From Gammaproteobacteria bacterium (lineage in GTDB: Bacteria > Pseudomonadota > Gammaproteobacteria > Steroidobacterales > Woeseiaceae), in NCBI GenBank assembly GCA_030429005.1, contig JAUIDP010000003.1, positions 1-64,000 of the forward strand: a stretch of 64,000 bases of DNA. The letters are read 5' to 3'. The first letter of the stretch is position 1; every line of letters begins with the position of its first letter. A program made the translations under genes and the position numbers. The notes under the pieces were generated by a model. It was not told the origin of the DNA. It did no database searches and worked only from the letters and a program-made list of their open reading frames with translations. Positions 25,576 through 33,779 of the stretch are shown one piece after another.

Positions 25576-25653
25576 GTCGGCGGGGTGTTCCTCGACCGAA
25601 ATAAAGCGCAGGCTTGCCGAGCCATTCGGTCGAGGAATACGCCGTCGGCGGGG
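25576..25653 (+). repeat. Palindromic repeat unit 3 flanked by a 10-bp direct repeat
   Basis: The core (25586-25640) has a 13-bp perfect inner stem, TTCCTCGACCGAA at 25588-25600 against 25625-25637. Unlike units 1 and 2, it is flanked by a direct repeat, GTCGGCGGGG, at 25576-25585 and 25644-25653. A direct repeat of that size could be an insertion-site duplication. Confidence 0.7.
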
Positions 25654-25711
25654 CGTAGCCTGAACAGCGCGCGTGGGCAGCGTTGTTTAGGGTTCGTGCA
25701 AGAGGTGACGG

Positions 25712-25731
25712 TCAGAATGTCGCCATTCTGA
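25712..25731. promoter_or_regulatory. 8-bp inverted repeat just upstream of deoB
   Basis: TCAGAATG and CATTCTGA form a perfect 8-bp inverted repeat with a 4-base centre (TCGC), ending 12 bp before the deoB ATG. It could be an operator; the half-site resembles, but does not equal, the TTAGAA half of E. coli DeoR sites. Alternatively it is a hairpin limiting deoB translation, since no good Shine-Dalgarno is visible. Function is inferred. Confidence 0.4.
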
Positions 25732-25743
25732 TAGAGTATCGAA

Positions 25744-26949
25744 ATGGGCAGGGCGATTATTGCAGTGTTGGACTCGTTTGGTATCGGCGCTACGGCTGAT
25801 GCGGACCGCTTTGGTGATGTGGGTGCGGATACGTTCGGCCACGTCGCGGCGGCGCGCGCGGCATCGGAGGACGGACCCTTGCAGTTGCCGAACCTGGCAA
25901 AGCTGGGCCTGTTTCATGCGGGCCGGGACAGCACGGGCGCGTTTGCGGCCGGGGCGGATGAGAACGTCGAGGTCGTCGGTGCCTACGGATTTGCCGAGGA
26001 ACTCTCGAGTGGCAAGGACACTCCCAGCGGACACTGGGAGATTGCGGGTGTCCCGGTGTTGTTTGACTGGGGCTATTTCACCGGCAAGGAAAACACCTTT
26101 CCGCAGGAGTTGCTGGACAAACTGATCGAGCGTGCCGGTCTTCCCGGTGTGATCGGCAATTGTCACGCGTCGGGCACAACGATTATTGCGGAGCTTGGTG
26201 ACGAGCATGTGCGGACCGGCAAGCCGATCGTCTATACGTCAGCGGACAGTGTCTTCCAGATTGCCTGTCACGAAGAATCATTTGGCCTGCAAAGATTGTA
26301 CGAGCTTTGCGATATTGCCCGCGAACTGGTCGACGACTACAACATTGGCCGCGTGATCGCGCGGCCGTTTACCGGCAGTGATGCAGCTTCGTACGTGCGC
26401 ACAGGCAACCGCCGGGACCTGACGACACCACCGCATGCGGATACGCTGCTCGACAAACTGGTTGCGGCCGGTGGCGAAGTCATCAGCGTCGGCAAGATTG
26501 CAGACATTTATGCGCACCAGGGCATCAGCAGGAAGATCAAGGCGACCGGAAATGCGGCCTTGTTCGACGCGACCCTTGAGGCGCTGCGGGATGCCGGTGA
26601 CCGTTCGATCGTCTTCACCAATTTTGTCGACTTTGACATGCTGTACGGCCATCGCCGGGACGTAGCCGGGTATGCCGCGGCGCTGGAATACTTCGATCAG
26701 CGCCTGCCGGAACTTCTCGAGTTGATGCAGCCGGACGACGTGCTGGTGATCTGCGCCGATCATGGCTGCGACCCGACCTGGCAGGGCTCGGATCACACGC
26801 GTGAGCACATCCCGGTGCTGGTCTACGGCAAACAGGTGCCACCCGGACCGCTCGGCAAACGCGAGTCCTTCGCGGACATCGGCCAGTCCCTGGCCGGCTT
26901 CTTTGGCCTGGCGCCGATGGAGTATGGCAAGAGTTTTCTGAACGCCTAG
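25744..26949 (+). CDS. deoB: Phosphopentomutase
   Basis: The 401-residue cytoplasmic enzyme interconverts (deoxy)ribose 1-phosphate and 5-phosphate, linking nucleoside phosphorolysis to the pentose phosphate pathway. The alkaline-phosphatase-fold metal site is visible: Asp in [16 protein letters not shown] near the start, the [11 protein letters not shown] phospho-Thr loop, and the C-terminal CADHGCDPT and [12 protein letters not shown] blocks. The family name and length fit fully. It lies alone between a repeat array and a convergent gene, about 32 kb from deoA. Regulation may involve the inverted repeat at 25712-25731. Confidence 0.95.
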   Translation: MGRAIIAVLDSFGIGATADADRFGDVGADTFGHVAAARAASEDGPLQLPNLAKLGLFHAGRDSTGAFAAGADENVEVVGAYGFAEELSSGKDTPSGHWEIAGVPVLFDWGYFTGKENTFPQELLDKLIERAGLPGVIGNCHASGTTIIAELGDEHVRTGKPIVYTSADSVFQIACHEESFGLQRLYELCDIARELVDDYNIGRVIARPFTGSDAASYVRTGNRRDLTTPPHADTLLDKLVAAGGEVISVGKIADIYAHQGISRKIKATGNAALFDATLEALRDAGDRSIVFTNFVDFDMLYGHRRDVAGYAAALEYFDQRLPELLELMQPDDVLVICADHGCDPTWQGSDHTREHIPVLVYGKQVPPGPLGKRESFADIGQSLAGFFGLAPMEYGKSFLNA

Positions 26950-27344
26950 GCTTTTTTCGCAACCCGCCACGCCAGCCATGCGCTGGCCAGGATCGATGCC
27001 AGCAATACCGCGGAGAACCAGTGCGGGTGTGGTATGGCAATGATTACCGCCGTTGTGGCGGCAAAGACGAATCCGCCGACGACCGTCGGGTACATCCAGG
27101 CCGGTGCGTCGCCGATTCGGCCCGCGACCACGGCGCCGACGAAAGTGGCAATTACGCGGCCGGCTATCACCAGCAGAAACGCGGCGGCGGGCAGCGTCGC
27201 AATGTGGCGTCCGAGGGCTTCGAGGTTGCCGCTGTCGAGGTCCGGTGGAACGGGGTAGAGCATGTCGCCAAGCTGATCGGACACGAACACGATAGCGACT
27301 GCAATGGCCACGCCAAGGATGCCGGCAAACACATCTTTCAGCAT
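26946..27344 (-). CDS. Four-helix membrane protein of unknown function
   Basis: The 132-residue protein has four predicted helices, starting [20 protein letters not shown], with a PVPPDLDS loop after the first and a [17 protein letters not shown] helix with small-residue packing. This resembles a group of small uncharacterised membrane proteins with one GRxxATxxGA segment. There is no known enzymatic motif. It overlaps the deoB stop by 4 bp in convergent orientation and lies 16 bp downstream of the amidohydrolase gene on the same strand, so it is probably in that operon. Confidence 0.65.
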   Translation of the reverse strand: MLKDVFAGILGVAIAVAIVFVSDQLGDMLYPVPPDLDSGNLEALGRHIATLPAAAFLLVIAGRVIATFVGAVVAGRIGDAPAWMYPTVVGGFVFAATTAVIIAIPHPHWFSAVLLASILASAWLAWRVAKKA

Positions 27345-27360
27345 GACCCGGCTCCCATTG

Positions 27361-28806
27361 CTAGCGGTTCCTCGCGGCGAGCGCGGCCTGGATTTTCGCG
27401 GCGAGATCGCGCGCTTCCTGCGCGATCCGGTCGGTCTGCAGTGTCAGCATCCTGCGATCCTGCATCAGTACCTTGCCGTCGACGACCACGGTTGTGACGT
27501 CCTGTTCATCGGTCACGTAGACCAGGTGCGAAACGACATCAAACGTCGGGACATGATGAACGTCGTCAAAGGAGACCTGGATGAGGTCGGCGCGTTTGCC
27601 GACTTCCAGCGAGCCGATCGTGTCGCCCATGCCAATGGCTTCGGCGCCGCCGATAGTAGCCATGCGCAGGACGGTTGTTGCCGGCAGCACTTCCGGGTTC
27701 ATCTGTTCAACTTTTTGCAGGAATGCGGCAAGGCGCATTTCTTCCCACAGGTCGAGGTCATTGTTGCTCGCTGCGCCGTCGGTGCCGAGGCCCATACGGA
27801 CACCGGCATCAAGCATGGCAGTTACGGGTGCAATCCCGGAAGCGATCTTCATGTTCGACGTCGGGTTGTGGATGACGCCGACCTGCCGTTCGGCGAGGAT
27901 CGGAATTTCACGGGTGGTCGGCCAGACGACGTGAGCCGCTATCGTCGGTCCGTCAAAAAAACCGATGGATTCGAACAGTTCGATGCTGGTCGTGCCGTAA
28001 GTGTCCTTGGAGTACTGTAATTCGAAAGGTGATTCGGACAGGTGAATACTGATCGGTACGCCCAGCGCGTTTGCCGCTTCGCGCGTGGCCTGTAGCTGTT
28101 CTGCGTTCAGCGTGTAGTTTGCGTGCGGGCCGAAAATCGGCGTAATGCGGCTGTTCCTGTTTTTCCAGCGCTCGATAAACTCCGAGCCTTTCTGGATCGA
28201 ATCTATGGCGCCTTCAGCATCGGGGCTGCGCTGGTCGATCACGGTCGCCGATATCATCGCGCGCATACCGCAGCGGTCCACGACATCGGCAATAATGTCG
28301 CCAAAGTAGTACATGTCGACGAACATCGTCGTACCGCCGCGGACCATTTCCCAGCAGGCGAGCTCGGTGCCGATGCGCACGAATTCCGCGTCGACGAACT
28401 CGACCTCGGCAGGAAAGATGTAATTGTTCAGCCACTCCATCAGGTCGAGGTCGTCCGCGACGCCGCGCAGTAACGTCATCGCCGCGTGCGAATGGCCATT
28501 GACCAGGCCCGGCATCAGCACGCGGCCGTCCCCGTCAAGCGACGTCTCGGCGTGGTAGGTCGCCGTTATTTCCGCCCGGGTTCCGACGGCGACGATTACG
28601 CCATCCGCGACGGCAACCGCGCCATCCTCGATGATCGTGTCGTTTGCATCCATCGTGACAACGGCAGCACCGGCGACGATCAGGTCGACGGCCTCGGTTG
28701 CTGGTGGAGATTCGGCTGTGCAGGCACAAATTGCGAACAGCAGTGTTGCCAATGCCGGGCTACGTCCGGCCAACTGGCGAATTGTTTTTGTCATGTTTTT
28801 TCTCAT
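27361..28806 (-). CDS. Exported amidohydrolase (TRZ/ATZ/MtaD-type deaminase) lipoprotein
   Basis: The 481-residue metal-dependent hydrolase has NGHSHAAMTLLRG (the two-His metal motif), FGPHANYTLN, SIHLSES and GLGTDGAASNNDLD (metal Asp), the full signature of cytosine-deaminase-like enzymes such as MtaD and SsnA. MtaD-type members deaminate S-adenosylhomocysteine, methylthioadenosine or adenosine. An N-terminal signal with a lipobox-like ICAC puts it outside the cytoplasm, which is unusual for this family. ATG 28806 (MRKN) is chosen; 28794 is the alternative. It is divergent, with 36 bp between starts, from a purine nucleoside protein and purine permease, so a purine nucleoside is the likely substrate. 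Confidence 0.85.
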   Translation of the reverse strand: MRKNMTKTIRQLAGRSPALATLLFAICACTAESPPATEAVDLIVAGAAVVTMDANDTIIEDGAVAVADGVIVAVGTRAEITATYHAETSLDGDGRVLMPGLVNGHSHAAMTLLRGVADDLDLMEWLNNYIFPAEVEFVDAEFVRIGTELACWEMVRGGTTMFVDMYYFGDIIADVVDRCGMRAMISATVIDQRSPDAEGAIDSIQKGSEFIERWKNRNSRITPIFGPHANYTLNAEQLQATREAANALGVPISIHLSESPFELQYSKDTYGTTSIELFESIGFFDGPTIAAHVVWPTTREIPILAERQVGVIHNPTSNMKIASGIAPVTAMLDAGVRMGLGTDGAASNNDLDLWEEMRLAAFLQKVEQMNPEVLPATTVLRMATIGGAEAIGMGDTIGSLEVGKRADLIQVSFDDVHHVPTFDVVSHLVYVTDEQDVTTVVVDGKVLMQDRRMLTLQTDRIAQEARDLAAKIQAALAARNR

Positions 28807-28842
28807 GCCGTATTCTGACACAAAAAATAAGGGGAACAGCGT

Positions 28843-29946
28843 ATGTCGAACTGGCTCAGCCACCGTGGACCGGTCGTATTACTGGTGCTGGCTGCCGTAC
28901 TGGCATCCGGGGCCTGCTCAGCGGAGCGTGCCGGCGACGAAAATTCGGCCGGGCCAATCGCGGTCAAGGTTGTCGTTGTCGCGATGTTCGAACGCGGTGC
29001 ATCGCGTGGCGACGAACCCGGCGAATTGCAGCTCTGGGTCGAGCGTCTTGGCCTGGATACCGAGTACGCGTTTCCGCTCGGCCAGGACGTGCTGTACATG
29101 AACGACGATGGTGTCATGGCAATCCTCGTGGGTGGCGGCATCCCCAACGCAACGGCTTCCGTCATGGCGCTCGGTCTCGATGAGCGTTTTGACCTCCGGC
29201 ACAGTTACTGGCTGATAGCCGGGATTGCCGGCGCGGACCCCGAAGACCTGTCGCTGGGCTCAGCGGCGTGGGCGCGACATGTCGTCGACGGTGACCTTTT
29301 ATACGAGATCGACGGCCGCGAAATTCCGGATGACTGGCCATACGGCATGGTGCCACTCGGCGGCGAGCGCCCGACCAGCGATCCCGACGACCTGCTCGAC
29401 GGCTGGACGGTGGATACGATCGCCTACACGCTGAACCGGCAACTGGTCGACTGGGCATTCGCGATCACCCGCGAGGTCGACCTCGGCGACGCGCCCGGTA
29501 TCACCGAGTATCGGAAGCACTATGACAGCTACCCGGTCGCGCAGCGCCCCCCGTTTGTCACCGTCGGCGATACGCTGAGTGCGAGTACCTACTGGCACGG
29601 CGAGCTGCTCAATGCATGGGCGAACGACTGGCTGCAGCTGTACCGGGGCGCCGATGCCAATTTCATGACCTCGAACATGGAGGACAGTGGCACGCTGACG
29701 GCGTTGACACGACTCGGCAGGACTGGCCGTATCGATCCCGAGCGCATCCTGGTGTTGCGCACGGCCAGCAATTTCACGATGCCGCCCGCGGACCAGACGG
29801 CGAGCTGGAGCCACGAGCAGCCGTATCCGGATGGCGGCAAGCCGGCCATCGAGGCGGCGTTTGTCGTCGGCAATGTCGTCGTGCAGGCCCTGCTGGCCGG
29901 CTGGGATGAATACCGCGCGACGATCCCTGCGGTAGCCGCAGAATGA
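28843..29946 (+). CDS. Purine nucleoside 'permease' (NUP family) lipoprotein
   Basis: The 367-residue protein has a lipobox LASGAC and no later membrane helix. The body matches the NUP family: KVVVVAMFERGASRGDEPGE, VGGGIPNATASVMALGL, AGIAGADPEDLSLGSAAWA and NFMTSNMEDSGTLTAL. NUP proteins are often called permeases but resemble the nucleoside phosphorylase fold. A lipid-anchored soluble form here points to binding or cleavage of purine nucleosides in the periplasm. It overlaps the NCS2 base permease by 4 bp, so the base may be passed on directly. Enzyme activity is inferred. Confidence 0.85.
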   Translation: MSNWLSHRGPVVLLVLAAVLASGACSAERAGDENSAGPIAVKVVVVAMFERGASRGDEPGELQLWVERLGLDTEYAFPLGQDVLYMNDDGVMAILVGGGIPNATASVMALGLDERFDLRHSYWLIAGIAGADPEDLSLGSAAWARHVVDGDLLYEIDGREIPDDWPYGMVPLGGERPTSDPDDLLDGWTVDTIAYTLNRQLVDWAFAITREVDLGDAPGITEYRKHYDSYPVAQRPPFVTVGDTLSASTYWHGELLNAWANDWLQLYRGADANFMTSNMEDSGTLTALTRLGRTGRIDPERILVLRTASNFTMPPADQTASWSHEQPYPDGGKPAIEAAFVVGNVVVQALLAGWDEYRATIPAVAAE

Positions 29947-31238
29947 GTCTCGTCAACCGGCTGTTCAAACTCGAACAGCACAAGACCAGCATCCGTGTCG
30001 AGGCGCTGTCCGGCCTGACGACATTCCTGGCGATGGCCTATATCACGGTGGTGAACCCGTCGATACTTGCGGATGCCGGCATGGACTTCGGTGCGGTTTT
30101 CGTCGCAACCTGTATCGCTGCGGCATTCGGCACCATCGTCATGGGGTTGTATGCCAACTACCCGATAGCGCAGGCGCCGGGCATGGGACAGAACGCGTAT
30201 TTCACGTTCGGCGTCGTACTGGGTATGGGGCATAACTGGCAGACTGCTCTCGGGGCCGTGTTCTTGTCGGGTGTGATTTTCGTCGCACTCAGCGTATTGC
30301 CGGTACGCGAATGGCTGATCAACGCGATACCGCGCAACCTCAAGCTCGGCATCGCAGCCGGCATCGGCCTGTTTCTCGGTTTCATAGCATTGAAGAATGC
30401 AGGCATCGTTATCGACAGCCCGGCGACGCTGGTTACGCTGGGCGATATCGTAAGCTTCGAGCCCCTGGTTTGCCTGGCGGCGTTCGCGCTGATCGCCGCG
30501 CTGTCCGCGCGCAAGGTGCGTGGCGCTGTCGTCATCGGGATTCTCGCCGCTGCCCTGGTTGGCTGGCTGTCAGGCAAGGTAGCGTTCAACGGAATTATTG
30601 CAATGCCGCCATCGCCGGCGCCGGTGCTGTTGCAGCTCGATATTGCTGCCGCGCTGCAGTGGTCGATGGTGACCGTGGTGTTGTCCATGCTGCTCGTGGA
30701 CGTGTTTGACACAGCCGGCACGCTGATCGGCGTCGCGTCACGCGCAGAGTTGCTTGACGAGCGCGGGCACCTGCCGCGCATGCGACGCGCCCTGATGTCC
30801 GACTCAGCGGCAACCGTTGTTGGCTCGCTGGCAGGTACCTCGTCAACGACCAGCTACATTGAGAGTGCCGCCGGCGTCGAGGCCGGCGGGCGCACGGGCC
30901 TGACAGCGGTGGTCTGCGGGTTGCTGTTCCTGGCCTGCCTGTTCCTGGCGCCGCTCGCGCAAAGCGTGCCGGCGTATGCGACGGCAGCGGCACTGTTATT
31001 CGTCGCCTGCCTGATGTCACGCGCCCTCGCCGACATCGACTGGGGCGATGTCACCGAAAGCGCGCCTGCTGTCGTTGCAGCGCTGGCGATGCCGTTGTCC
31101 TTCTCGATCGCCGAGGGCATCGGCCTCGGGTTCATCTGTTATGTCTCGATCAAGCTGATCAGCGGCAGGTGGGCGGACTGTTCGCTGGCAGCTTATGTGA
31201 TCGCCCTGATCTTTGCGCTGAAGTACGCATTTCTCTGA
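29943..31238 (+). CDS. NCS2 family purine permease (AzgA/PbuG-like)
   Basis: The 431-residue, about 12-helix protein begins with LVNRLFKLEQHKTSIRVEAL then AGLTTFLAMAYI-like sequence (here SGLTTFLAMAYITVVNPSIL), a hallmark of the AzgA-type hypoxanthine/adenine/guanine permeases. The substrate segments PGMGQNAYFTF and LLVDVFDTAGTLIGVA are intact. It should import purine bases with protons. The 4-bp overlap with the NUP gene shows translational coupling and a shared purine role. Its stop is one base short of the convergent oxygenase gene's stop. Confidence 0.93.
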   Translation: MSLVNRLFKLEQHKTSIRVEALSGLTTFLAMAYITVVNPSILADAGMDFGAVFVATCIAAAFGTIVMGLYANYPIAQAPGMGQNAYFTFGVVLGMGHNWQTALGAVFLSGVIFVALSVLPVREWLINAIPRNLKLGIAAGIGLFLGFIALKNAGIVIDSPATLVTLGDIVSFEPLVCLAAFALIAALSARKVRGAVVIGILAAALVGWLSGKVAFNGIIAMPPSPAPVLLQLDIAAALQWSMVTVVLSMLLVDVFDTAGTLIGVASRAELLDERGHLPRMRRALMSDSAATVVGSLAGTSSTTSYIESAAGVEAGGRTGLTAVVCGLLFLACLFLAPLAQSVPAYATAAALLFVACLMSRALADIDWGDVTESAPAVVAALAMPLSFSIAEGIGLGFICYVSIKLISGRWADCSLAAYVIALIFALKYAFL

Positions 31239-31239
31239 G

Positions 31240-32223
31240 TCAGTCTGCGAGCGCCGACGTGAAGCGCTGTACGAGGTATTCGCCACCTTTGACGGGCCGG
31301 TAGCGAGGTTGTTCGCCGCTGGCCAGGCAAGTCGGGATACAACGGATTTCGGCATCGAAACTGGTGTTGTAAAAATACGCAATGGACTGCCGCCGGCCGG
31401 AACCGCCGCCCGGGGTGCCGGGGCTGGCAACACGATGCAGAGTTGATACCCAGCGATCATTGGTCCAGCGGGCCATCATATCGCCGATATTCACGATGAA
31501 GCCGTCATTGACCAAAGGTGCGGCGATCCACTCGCCGGACGGCATGCGCACCTCCAGGCCAGAGACCGCGGGATCCGATCGCAGGATCGTGAGGCTGCCG
31601 TAATCCGCATGCTCTCCGGCACCGCGTTGGCCGGGCAGCAGTGGCTGGTCCGGTGCCGGATAATTCAGGCAACGCAGCGCGCACATGGGTTCCGAGTGAA
31701 ATGCTTCGAAGTAATCGGCAGGCAGCGACAAGGCCGTGGCAAAAACGCGCAACAATTTGTTGCCCAAGGTCTCCATCGCGAACATGTAACGGGTCAGCGA
31801 TTCCTGCAGCCCGGGTGGTTGTGCCGGCCAGGCATTTTCACCGTAGTGAAATTCGAACTCTGCGCCGGATATGTTTCGCTGCGGTGCGCGTAGCGGGCCG
31901 ATGCTCAAGCTCTCCTTGATATCCGGCGGAGTCTCGACGCCGAGGGATTTGGCCAGGGCCTCGGAGGCGAAAGGAAAATAACCGCGGGGACAGCCGGCCT
32001 CGGTTGGCCGAGACCGCAGTTTCTGCTCCAGCGGCAGGTCAAAAAACTCGCGCGCTGCCTGCCAGGCGGAGTCGATCGTCTCCCGGGCAACGCCATGATC
32101 CTCGACGACAAGAAAGCCAAGCGTCTTGCAGATATGATCGACCCGGGACGCAATTTCCTGCTGCTGCCCGGCATCGCCGTCCACGAATGCCGCGAGGCTG
32201 ACCGTCGGAATGGTCGCTTCCAT
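31240..32223 (-). CDS. Isopenicillin N synthase-like 2-oxoglutarate/Fe(II) oxygenase
   Basis: The 327-residue protein shows the DIOX_N region (IPTVSLAAFVDGD, VVEDHGVARETIDSA) and the Fe(II) site GEHADYGSLTIL (HxD) with distal His in STLHRVASP, then RQSIAYFYN (RxS for 2-oxoglutarate). That fits plant-type and bacterial IPNS-like dioxygenases that hydroxylate small molecules. The start at 32223 lies two bases after the stop of the phosphoesterase upstream, so the two are co-transcribed. Substrate is unknown; a role in base or nucleoside modification is possible from context but unsupported. Confidence 0.88.
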   Translation of the reverse strand: MEATIPTVSLAAFVDGDAGQQQEIASRVDHICKTLGFLVVEDHGVARETIDSAWQAAREFFDLPLEQKLRSRPTEAGCPRGYFPFASEALAKSLGVETPPDIKESLSIGPLRAPQRNISGAEFEFHYGENAWPAQPPGLQESLTRYMFAMETLGNKLLRVFATALSLPADYFEAFHSEPMCALRCLNYPAPDQPLLPGQRGAGEHADYGSLTILRSDPAVSGLEVRMPSGEWIAAPLVNDGFIVNIGDMMARWTNDRWVSTLHRVASPGTPGGGSGRRQSIAYFYNTSFDAEIRCIPTCLASGEQPRYRPVKGGEYLVQRFTSALAD

Positions 32224-32225
32224 GG

Positions 32226-33779
32226 CTAGTTCGAGTGGACGACTTGCCATTGCCGGCCGCGTTTCGGCGTGGCAACCGATTCGTGTCGTTCGAAGTAAGC
32301 GATGACGACATCGGACACCTTGCCGACGTCACGAATCTTGTCGGCTTCGGCGAAGGTCTCGTACAGGTCACCGCCTTCGGTCAGGAAGCTGCCAGCCGCG
32401 ATCGTGAACGTATCGTCCGCGCTGACTTCGCGGCCATCGTGCTTCAAAGACACGATGCGGTTGTACTTCGGCCGGTTGAGGTCATAGGTCATTTCGAGTC
32501 CCGACAACTGCAGCAAGCCCCGCTCCAGCGTCAATGACTGCTCCAGCACGCGACGAATCTGCTCGCCAGTCAGTTCTTTCACCGTGACTTCATCAACGAA
32601 CGGGTAGGTATCGAGGATATCAACCAGCCGAATTTCGCCCTGGGGCATATCCTTGCGCAGGCTGCCGCTGTGCACGAAGCCGACGTCAGCGCCGGTGGCG
32701 TCGACGAAAATGTCAGCAAACAGGTTGCCGACATCCGATTCCTCGATGTAACGGCGAATCAGCGGGGCTTCGGTGCGGCCGACGACCGTCATGATTTCAG
32801 CATGCGCATCACGATACTTCTTGAGCTTGGCAAGAATCCGCGGGTCCGGCTCGATCTTCGTCGATTCGACCGGGATCAGGCGGCCGTCATACGCCTTGAT
32901 GTCCCCACTGTCGTCGATCGTCAGTTGCAGGTAACCGAGATGCGTTGCTTGCCCGTAGGTCTGCATGATCAGTGTGCCGGTCTCCGGGTGGACAACGGGT
33001 TCGGGCGTGCCGGCATCGGCGTGCCCGGCCAGCAGGACGTCGACGCCATCGACAGCTCCGGCCAGCGCAATATCCGCGTCGATATCACGCTGCAGGCGCG
33101 GGTCGCTCTCGGCATCGGTCTGCATCGGTGCCGTCTTGCCCTGGTGTGTCAGCAGCACGACGAGGTCCACCTCGTCACGGATTTCGTCAATCGAGCGCTG
33201 CACGGCCTCCGCGGGCACGGTGACATCGAGCGGCTCGATATAGGACGGGATGATCGCTGATACGGCGTCCTGGCCCATGATGCCGATGACGCCGATGCGC
33301 ACGCCATTGCGCTCAATGATGGCGTGTGCCTGGGCGTACGGATGGTTTGTATCCTTGTAGAAGAAGTTCGCGCCCAGTACCGGAAACGGCGCGCGGTTCT
33401 TCTCCCACTCGAAAATCTCGTGGCCGTACTCGAACTCGTGGTTACCGATAGCCATCGCGTCGTAGCCCATCGTGATCATCAACTCGAAAGCCAGCTCGCC
33501 TTCGGTGAGTTTCGCGAGTGCGCCGGTAAATATATCGCCGGAATCGAACAGGAATACATTCGGTTCCGACTCGCGCAACTGTTCGATCAACGTCGTCATC
33601 TCGGCGATGCCGCCGATCATGTCGATGTCGTCCAGCCAGAACGCGGGTATCGGGTCATAAGCGCTTTCCACGTCGTTGGTGAACAGCAGTGTGACGGTAC
33701 GGTCTGCGACTTCGGCTTGACTGGCGGTTGCGACAACGGCGAGGACAACCGCTAGTATTGTTCTTCTTATGTAGAGCAT
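32226..33779 (-). CDS. UshA-like 5'-nucleotidase/metallophosphoesterase, variant metal site (copy 1)
   Basis: The 517-residue periplasmic protein has a Sec signal (residues 1-22) and the two-domain 5'-nucleotidase layout: a metallophosphoesterase domain to about residue 320 and a C-terminal nucleotide-binding domain with ESDVGNLFADI and GGDLYETF. Motifs DSGDIFTG, AIGNHEFEYG and LLTHQGKTAP are standard. Two ligands are not: the DxH of motif I is Asp36-x-Glu38 (TNDVESAY), and the GHxQ/GHxH motif is His253-x-Asp255. A paralogue at 46290-47903 shares both changes. It likely dephosphorylates nucleotides or other phosphoesters, perhaps with altered metal preference. Confidence 0.88.
   Translation of the reverse strand: MLYIRRTILAVVLAVVATASQAEVADRTVTLLFTNDVESAYDPIPAFWLDDIDMIGGIAEMTTLIEQLRESEPNVFLFDSGDIFTGALAKLTEGELAFELMITMGYDAMAIGNHEFEYGHEIFEWEKNRAPFPVLGANFFYKDTNHPYAQAHAIIERNGVRIGVIGIMGQDAVSAIIPSYIEPLDVTVPAEAVQRSIDEIRDEVDLVVLLTHQGKTAPMQTDAESDPRLQRDIDADIALAGAVDGVDVLLAGHADAGTPEPVVHPETGTLIMQTYGQATHLGYLQLTIDDSGDIKAYDGRLIPVESTKIEPDPRILAKLKKYRDAHAEIMTVVGRTEAPLIRRYIEESDVGNLFADIFVDATGADVGFVHSGSLRKDMPQGEIRLVDILDTYPFVDEVTVKELTGEQIRRVLEQSLTLERGLLQLSGLEMTYDLNRPKYNRIVSLKHDGREVSADDTFTIAAGSFLTEGGDLYETFAEADKIRDVGKVSDVVIAYFERHESVATPKRGRQWQVVHSN

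Larger units (their letters stand above)
25280..25743. repeat. Non-coding gap holding three related palindromic repeat units
   Basis: This 464-bp interval between the oxidase operon and deoB has no convincing gene. It contains three copies of a 54-55 bp imperfectly palindromic core (25323-25376 in minus orientation; about 25479-25533 and 25586-25640 in plus orientation). All share TGTT at one end, GAAT at the other, and the internal blocks AAGCGCAG and CGAGCCAT. Two of the cores sit in the loop of a longer perfect inverted repeat. The last 60 bp before deoB carry a separate 8-bp hairpin. Confidence 0.75.

Noticed and set aside
25302-25660. Hairpin array as integron attC sites or a CRISPR array
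   Set aside because: There are no GTTRRRY/RYYYAAC boxes, no integrase gene, spacing is irregular, the copies differ in orientation, and the intervening sequence is not of constant spacer length.
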